Of a stretch of DNA of 64,000 nt, positions 59,850 to 64,000 are shown in pieces; position 1 is the first letter of the stretch; each line of letters starts with the position of its first letter. Under the pieces are notes generated by a model that worked only from the letters and a program-made list of their open reading frames with translations, ran no database searches and was not told where the DNA came from. The position numbers were made by a program, and so were the translations under genes. Source of the DNA: CAZAOY01 sp964486925 (GTDB lineage: Bacteria > Bacillota > Clostridia > Oscillospirales > Ruminococcaceae); the NCBI GenBank assembly GCA_964486925.1, contig CAZAOY010000001.1:1-64000 (forward strand). Direction: 5' to 3'.

Positions 59850-61142
59850 ATGCTTATAAAGCAAGATAATCTAACAATTCGCAATGCAACACCTAAGGAT
59901 TCCCCGATTTTAGGAAGCTGGTGGCGGGACGGAGATGTCATGGCACACGCAGGTTTTCCGCTTGGTCTATCGGTTACCGATGAGGAGATAGAAAAACAGC
60001 TATTAACCGACTCAGACGACACCTACCGCCGATTAATTATCGAACTGGATAATACCCCAATAGGGGAAATGTCCTGCCGAAATAAGGGTAACAGTACCGC
60101 TGAAATTGGTATAAAGATATGTGATTTTTCTAAGCAGGAAAAGGGATATGGAACTAAAATAATCCGTATGCTGATCGGATCTTTGTTTTCGCAGTATGGA
60201 TATGATAAAGTTATCCTTAATACGAACCTTAACAACAAACTAGCACAGCGTGTTTATGAAGCAAAGCTAGGGTTTAGAAAGGTTTCGGAGCAGATTAACG
60301 CATGGACAGACCAGCTTGGAAGGTTAAACTCTGTGGTTAACTACGAGCTTACAAGGTCAGAATTTGAGGAGGATTGCCGAAACCACTGGTATGCATATAT
60401 CTATGAGCAACAGCTTATCCAACGGGATGAGGTGGACTTTATCCTTGATACCGTCGGTAAAAAACCACAAAACATCCTTGAGGTCGCTTGTGGTGGCGGG
60501 CGGATTTTATCCCGTTTAGCAGATTTTGGGCATGATGTGACAGGGTTTGACATGGATAGATATATGTTAGAGCGGTGTGAAATGAAGCTTCGTGATAAGG
60601 ATAACGCAAGATGGTATCAGGCTAACGCGCTTAGTGATGACTGGGGTAAAGATTATGATGTGGTTATCCTTGCGGGAAACATCCTGATAAATATCGTCAC
60701 AAAGGGTGATTACAACAAAGCACAACAGCTATTTATCAAAAAGGCGGCAGAAGCTTTAAAGCTAGGGGGACACCTATACCTCGACTTTGACTGTTTTAAT
60801 CGTGGTACAGAAAGCACTAACGGCAGTGAATGGACGGTGTTTGAGGGTACAGACGACCGTGGAACATTCGGTAGATTTATTGTAGTCGGCAAAGAATACG
60901 ACCCAAAGACACGCATGGATAAAAGTGGCTTTAGGCGGTTTGAGATTAAACCGCTTGGCGGAGAGTTGTTTTCATATACCTATGAGTGGCAAAAGGCGTT
61001 TCCAACCCTTTCGCAGGTGCATAACTGGCTAGAGCAGTCAGGGTTCACCGTTTTGTGGGAGTACGGTGGATACAATCGGTGTAGCATTAATGAAGATGTA
61101 ATAGGTAATCGGTCAATTATCTGGGCAGAGCGGATTAAGTAA
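59850..61142 (+). CDS. GNAT acetyltransferase-methyltransferase fusion protein
   Basis: A 430-residue two-domain protein. Residues 1-170 form a RimJ/AAC(6')-like GNAT domain: LGSWWRDGDVMAHAGFP, GEMSCRNKGNSTAEIGIKI, and the acetyl-CoA loop KGYGTKIIRMLI. Residues from about 185 to the end are a class I methyltransferase with motif I ILEVACGGGRILSRL and then VTGFDMDRYMLERCE. The ribosome site GGAGG is 6 nt upstream of the ATG. Aminoglycoside-type acetyltransferases share the GNAT fold and the WWRD-type opening, but the fused methyltransferase makes assignment uncertain. A terminator follows. Confidence 0.82.
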   Translation: MLIKQDNLTIRNATPKDSPILGSWWRDGDVMAHAGFPLGLSVTDEEIEKQLLTDSDDTYRRLIIELDNTPIGEMSCRNKGNSTAEIGIKICDFSKQEKGYGTKIIRMLIGSLFSQYGYDKVILNTNLNNKLAQRVYEAKLGFRKVSEQINAWTDQLGRLNSVVNYELTRSEFEEDCRNHWYAYIYEQQLIQRDEVDFILDTVGKKPQNILEVACGGGRILSRLADFGHDVTGFDMDRYMLERCEMKLRDKDNARWYQANALSDDWGKDYDVVILAGNILINIVTKGDYNKAQQLFIKKAAEALKLGGHLYLDFDCFNRGTESTNGSEWTVFEGTDDRGTFGRFIVVGKEYDPKTRMDKSGFRRFEIKPLGGELFSYTYEWQKAFPTLSQVHNWLEQSGFTVLWEYGGYNRCSINEDVIGNRSIIWAERIK

Positions 61143-61152
61143 GTGTAAAAAG

Positions 61153-61185
61153 ACTGTGGCGGTTCATCCCGTCACAGTTTTTTAT
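61153..61185 (+). terminator. Terminator after the GNAT-methyltransferase gene
   Basis: ACTGTGGCGG (61153-61162) pairs with CCGTCACAGT (61169-61178) with one mismatch, followed by a T-run. Confidence 0.85.
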
Positions 61186-61333
61186 TAGGTGGGCTTAATA
61201 CTTTAGCTAAATAACAATTAAGCTGTACAGGTTCTTTACATAAGATTTACTAAATAATGCTATTGCTTTTTGTCAAACTAATGTAAAATACTACTTGTAC
61301 GAGAGGGGACTCTCAAAACACAAGGAGGATTTT

Positions 61334-62443
61334 ATGAAGAAAGTTTTATCACTATTACTTATGAGCGCAATATGTATCTCTACCCTTGCGGGTTGTGTAA
61401 CGAAGACAACGACTGATAGTTCGCAGGCTTCAAGTGAGGATAGCTCAAAAGAGCAATCATCTTCAGCAGTAGGGTTAAATGAGAAAGAACTTAATGTCTA
61501 TACAGCACTAGAGGATGACCAGATATCAAACTATCTAGAAGGGTTTAAAGCAAAATATCCGGATGTAACCATTAACATTACAAGGGATTCAACAGGAATT
61601 ATTACCGCAAAGCTACTAGCTGAAAAGGATAATCCACAGGCTGACCTTGTATGGGGTACATCAGCGGCAAGCCTACTTGTACTGGATGGACAGGGTATGC
61701 TAGAGCCGTATACACCTGAAGGTGTGGATAGGATTCTACCTGAGTTTAAGGATACTGAAGAAGTACCAAAATGGGTTGGTATCGACGCATGGGAAACCGC
61801 ATTTTTAGTTAACAAGGATGTGCTTGAATCAAAGGGCATTACTAAGGTTCCGCAAAGCTATGAGGATCTACTAGATCCAGCTTACAAAGGACTAATTGCT
61901 ATGCCTAACCCTGCGTCGTCAGGTACAGGAACTCTTACAGTAAATGGGCTACTTACCCTAAAGGGTGAGGAGGAAGGGTTTAAATACCTTGATAAGCTTA
62001 ACGAAAACATCGCTGTATATCTACATTCAGGTTCTGCCCCTGCTAAAAACACCGCTACAGGTGAATATGGCATTGGAATCTCCTTTGGATATCGCTGTAT
62101 AAAATCCGCTAAGGACTTAGGGGATAAGGGTGTTGTAGTATTCCCTAAAGAGGGATCTGGTTGGGACGTTGAAGCAAACGCTTTAATGGCGCGTAGCGAA
62201 GGGAACAAAGAGATCGCTAAGAAGTTTCTTGACTGGGCAATCTCCGAAGAAGCTATGCAAAAGTATGCAGCAGACTACACCATTATCTCAACAGGGGTTG
62301 GCGATAAAATTCCAGATGGATATGCTGTAAACCCAGTTGATCAGCTTATAAAAGCGGTTGACCTAAAATGGTGTGCAGAGAATCGTGACAGAATACTCGC
62401 CGAGTGGACAAAACGTTATGACGGCAAGAGTGCGCCGCAGTAA
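61334..62443 (+). CDS. ABC transporter binding lipoprotein (iron/2-aminoethylphosphonate type)
   Basis: A 369-residue binding protein, started at the ATG at 61334 because AGGAGG lies just upstream; 13 more in-frame codons lack support. The signal peptide ends with the lipobox STLAGC, and a Ser-rich linker follows. The mature protein matches the ferric-iron/phosphonate/thiamine binding group: ELNVYTALEDDQISNYLEGF, DLVWGTSAASLLVLDGQG, and PQSYEDLLDPAYKGLIAMPN. The ligand cannot be decided; iron and phosphonates are both common in this family. The ATPase and permease genes follow. Confidence 0.9.
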   Translation: MKKVLSLLLMSAICISTLAGCVTKTTTDSSQASSEDSSKEQSSSAVGLNEKELNVYTALEDDQISNYLEGFKAKYPDVTINITRDSTGIITAKLLAEKDNPQADLVWGTSAASLLVLDGQGMLEPYTPEGVDRILPEFKDTEEVPKWVGIDAWETAFLVNKDVLESKGITKVPQSYEDLLDPAYKGLIAMPNPASSGTGTLTVNGLLTLKGEEEGFKYLDKLNENIAVYLHSGSAPAKNTATGEYGIGISFGYRCIKSAKDLGDKGVVVFPKEGSGWDVEANALMARSEGNKEIAKKFLDWAISEEAMQKYAADYTIISTGVGDKIPDGYAVNPVDQLIKAVDLKWCAENRDRILAEWTKRYDGKSAPQ

Positions 62444-62505
62444 TTAGCAAAGCATATGAGGGCAGGCCGTGATGTCTGCCCGATAGCTGTGTAAGGGAGG
62501 AAAGT

Positions 62506-63525
62506 ATGGATAAAACAATTAATGTAAAAAAGAATACGGCAATTAGTGTAAAAAACATATCTAAGAGATATGGCAATACAGAGGTGCTAAAAGGTATTAA
62601 CCTAGACATACAAAAGGGTGAGTTTATCTGCCTGTTAGGACCTTCGGGCTGTGGGAAGTCTACACTACTAAGGCTTATTGCAGGTCTGGACACCCCAACT
62701 ACAGGGACAGTCTATCTAGATGGGAAGGACGCTACATACCTTCCTGCGGCAAAACGTAACTTTGGTATAGTGTTTCAGTCCTACGCGCTCTTTCCAAATC
62801 TTTCTGCATTTGATAACGTAGCGTATGGTTTAAAGAATAAAAAGCTTGACACAAGAAACATTAACGAAACGGTGGATCGCCTATTCGAGATGATTCACCT
62901 AAGCGATGCAAAATCTCGATTTCCGTCACAGCTTTCGGGAGGGGAACAACAACGTGTAGCGCTAGCGCGCGCCTTAGCGGTTAACCCCGATTTCCTACTT
63001 CTAGATGAGCCGTTATCAGCGCTTGACGCAAAGGTACGCATAAAGCTACGTCGACAGATCTGCGAGATACAACGAGAGCTAGGTCTAACCACCATTATGG
63101 TAACGCACGACCAGGATGAAGCACTTACTATGGCTGATAGAATTATCGTTATGAACAAGGCTAGGATAATGCAGTCAGGCTCTCCCGAGGAGATATACGC
63201 AAAACCTGCAAATCAGTTTGTTGCTGACTTTATCGGTTCAATTAACTTTATTAAGAAGCAGGATACAAGTTCTATCCAAGCAGTGCGCCCAGAGAATATA
63301 AGGGTATCATCTGAACACTCCGAGGATAGCCTGCACGCAAAGATAGTGGATATTGAGTTTAGGGGAGCATTCTGTCGTCTATCAGCAAAGGTTAACCATA
63401 TAAACGATGATACAGAGTTTATGATCGATATGCCGTATAGTGAGCTAAACAGATTAGGGCTTGAAAGCGGTAAAGATATATATATCGATCTTCCGAAGGA
63501 AAAGCTACTGCATTTTGCTGTGTAG
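62506..63525 (+). CDS. ABC transporter ATP-binding protein (FbpC/PotA-like)
   Basis: A 339-residue ATPase. Walker A is GPSGCGKST (about residue 47), the signature is LSGGEQQRVALARALA, Walker B is LLLDEPLSALDAK, and the H-loop is VTHDQDEAL. The C-terminal TOBE-like domain (about 240-339) marks the CUT1/iron/polyamine group rather than the FecE type. The GGGAGG ribosome site is clear. It energises the permease encoded next. Confidence 0.95.
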   Translation: MDKTINVKKNTAISVKNISKRYGNTEVLKGINLDIQKGEFICLLGPSGCGKSTLLRLIAGLDTPTTGTVYLDGKDATYLPAAKRNFGIVFQSYALFPNLSAFDNVAYGLKNKKLDTRNINETVDRLFEMIHLSDAKSRFPSQLSGGEQQRVALARALAVNPDFLLLDEPLSALDAKVRIKLRRQICEIQRELGLTTIMVTHDQDEALTMADRIIVMNKARIMQSGSPEEIYAKPANQFVADFIGSINFIKKQDTSSIQAVRPENIRVSSEHSEDSLHAKIVDIEFRGAFCRLSAKVNHINDDTEFMIDMPYSELNRLGLESGKDIYIDLPKEKLLHFAV

Positions 63526-63546
63526 AATGGGGGGAAGGTTATCAAT

Positions 63547-64000
63547 ATTAAAGCTAAAAGAATTATAACATCACAAGACTTTATAAAAGGGTTTTTGATT
63601 ATTACGGTACTAGTTTCTCTCTCATCCTTTCTTTTATTTCCACTATTAACGCTCTTTACCAAAGCGTTTAAAAACACTAGCGATGAGTTTGTGCTGTTTG
63701 ACCAGTTTGTAACATATTTTCGTTCACCTAATATGTTATCCTCCCTTAGAAATACCGTATACATATCTATAGCTTCTACGGTAATATCGGTATCGTTAGC
63801 GTTTGTATTTGCATATGCGCTTTCACGCAAGGATATCCCGTGTAAAAAGCTGTTTCAATTTATAGCGATGTTACCAATCTTTGCGCCGACAATGCTACTT
63901 GGTATCTCGCTTATCTATCTATTCGGTAATCAAGGTTTGTTTACCAAGCTAGGGGTTGTTATCCCGCTTTATGGCGAGGTTGGTATAATTGTTGCAGAGA
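63547..64000 (+). CDS. ABC transporter permease, partial (cut by window end)
   Basis: The start of a permease of the iron/phosphonate group, open to the last base. Residues begin with a hydrophilic stretch, then membrane segment 1 (FLIITVLVSLSSFLLFPLL). The LRNTVYISIASTVISVSLAF block and further membrane segments follow. There is no ATG, GTG or TTG in frame near the GGGGGAAGG ribosome site at 63529-63537. The best candidates are an ATT at 63547 or, less likely, a TTG at 63595 inside the first membrane segment. So the start given is provisional, and a rare start codon is possible. Confidence 0.75.
   Translation, partial: MKAKRIITSQDFIKGFLIITVLVSLSSFLLFPLLTLFTKAFKNTSDEFVLFDQFVTYFRSPNMLSSLRNTVYISIASTVISVSLAFVFAYALSRKDIPCKKLFQFIAMLPIFAPTMLLGISLIYLFGNQGLFTKLGVVIPLYGEVGIIVAE

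Noticed and set aside
1..64000. tRNA or rRNA genes, CRISPR arrays, prophage or integrase genes
   Set aside because: No cloverleaf-like sequence, repeat-spacer pattern, integrase or phage structural gene was recognised on either strand by eye.

Overview
The window looks like a chromosomal segment of a strictly anaerobic, low-to-moderate GC Gram-positive bacterium, most likely a clostridial (Oscillospiraceae/Ruminococcaceae-like) gut or sediment fermenter. The evidence is the GlgC+GlgD pair, a glycyl radical enzyme with its activase, a rubrerythrin, YesM/YesN-type sensing, LplB/YtcP-type sugar permeases without a dedicated ATPase, and consensus sigma-A promoters (TTGACA-17-TATAAT). I saw no tRNA, rRNA, IS element or CRISPR array.

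Region 1 (1-1640): an ECF-type sigma factor, then a small soluble protein joining a chemoreceptor signalling-tip motif to a CheW-like domain. Region 2 (1641-20610): a carbohydrate locus. It holds a leftward GH38 alpha-mannosidase and two tightly linked Gfo/Idh/MocA oxidoreductases. Rightward are a YesM-like sensor kinase, a YesN-like AraC-type regulator, two sugar-ABC permeases, a lipoprotein binding protein, an unrecognised TIM-barrel glycosidase-like protein, a glycyl-radical activase and a glycyl radical enzyme (GRE). The GRE lacks the Cys-x-Glu motif of the diol-dehydratase-type enzymes. A TAAAATTGTGCAAC-like motif recurs upstream of the kinase, the transporter and the mannosidase, so the three transcription units may form one regulon. 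This is my best candidate for an undescribed system.

Region 3 (20620-33520, leftward): rpoB-rpoC and rpsL-rpsG-fusA-tuf. Sigma-A promoters are visible for rpoB (with a leader of about 360 nt), for rpsL (its -35 lies in the loop of the rpoC terminator) and for tuf. A promoter facing the rpoB promoter, followed by an intrinsic terminator, suggests a short antisense-like RNA. Region 4 (33570-37510, rightward): a structured leader, a small siroheme/[4Fe-4S] reductase with two ferredoxin clusters, a metal/siderophore-type binding lipoprotein and FecCD permease without an ATPase, and a ZIP metal transporter.

Region 5 (37528-50530, leftward): an NAD-dependent epimerase-like protein, a membrane-anchored rubrerythrin, and a glycogen cluster transcribed glgB-glgC-glgD-glgA-glgP-GH13 glycosidase. 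Region 6 (50667-57203): a YfhO-like membrane protein, a PLP aminotransferase and TrpS (rightward), then a SpoVB/MOP-type flippase (leftward). Region 7 (57471-61185): a roughly 340-nt structured leader with a 10-codon ORF and an intrinsic terminator, a 20-codon possible Nudix remnant, a methyltransferase, an acetyltransferase, and a GNAT-methyltransferase fusion behind a possible translational attenuator. Region 8 (61334-64000): an iron/phosphonate-type ABC importer (binding protein, ATPase, and a permease cut by the window end).

All assignments come from reading motifs by eye. Promoters and hairpins were matched by hand and no folding or database search was run.
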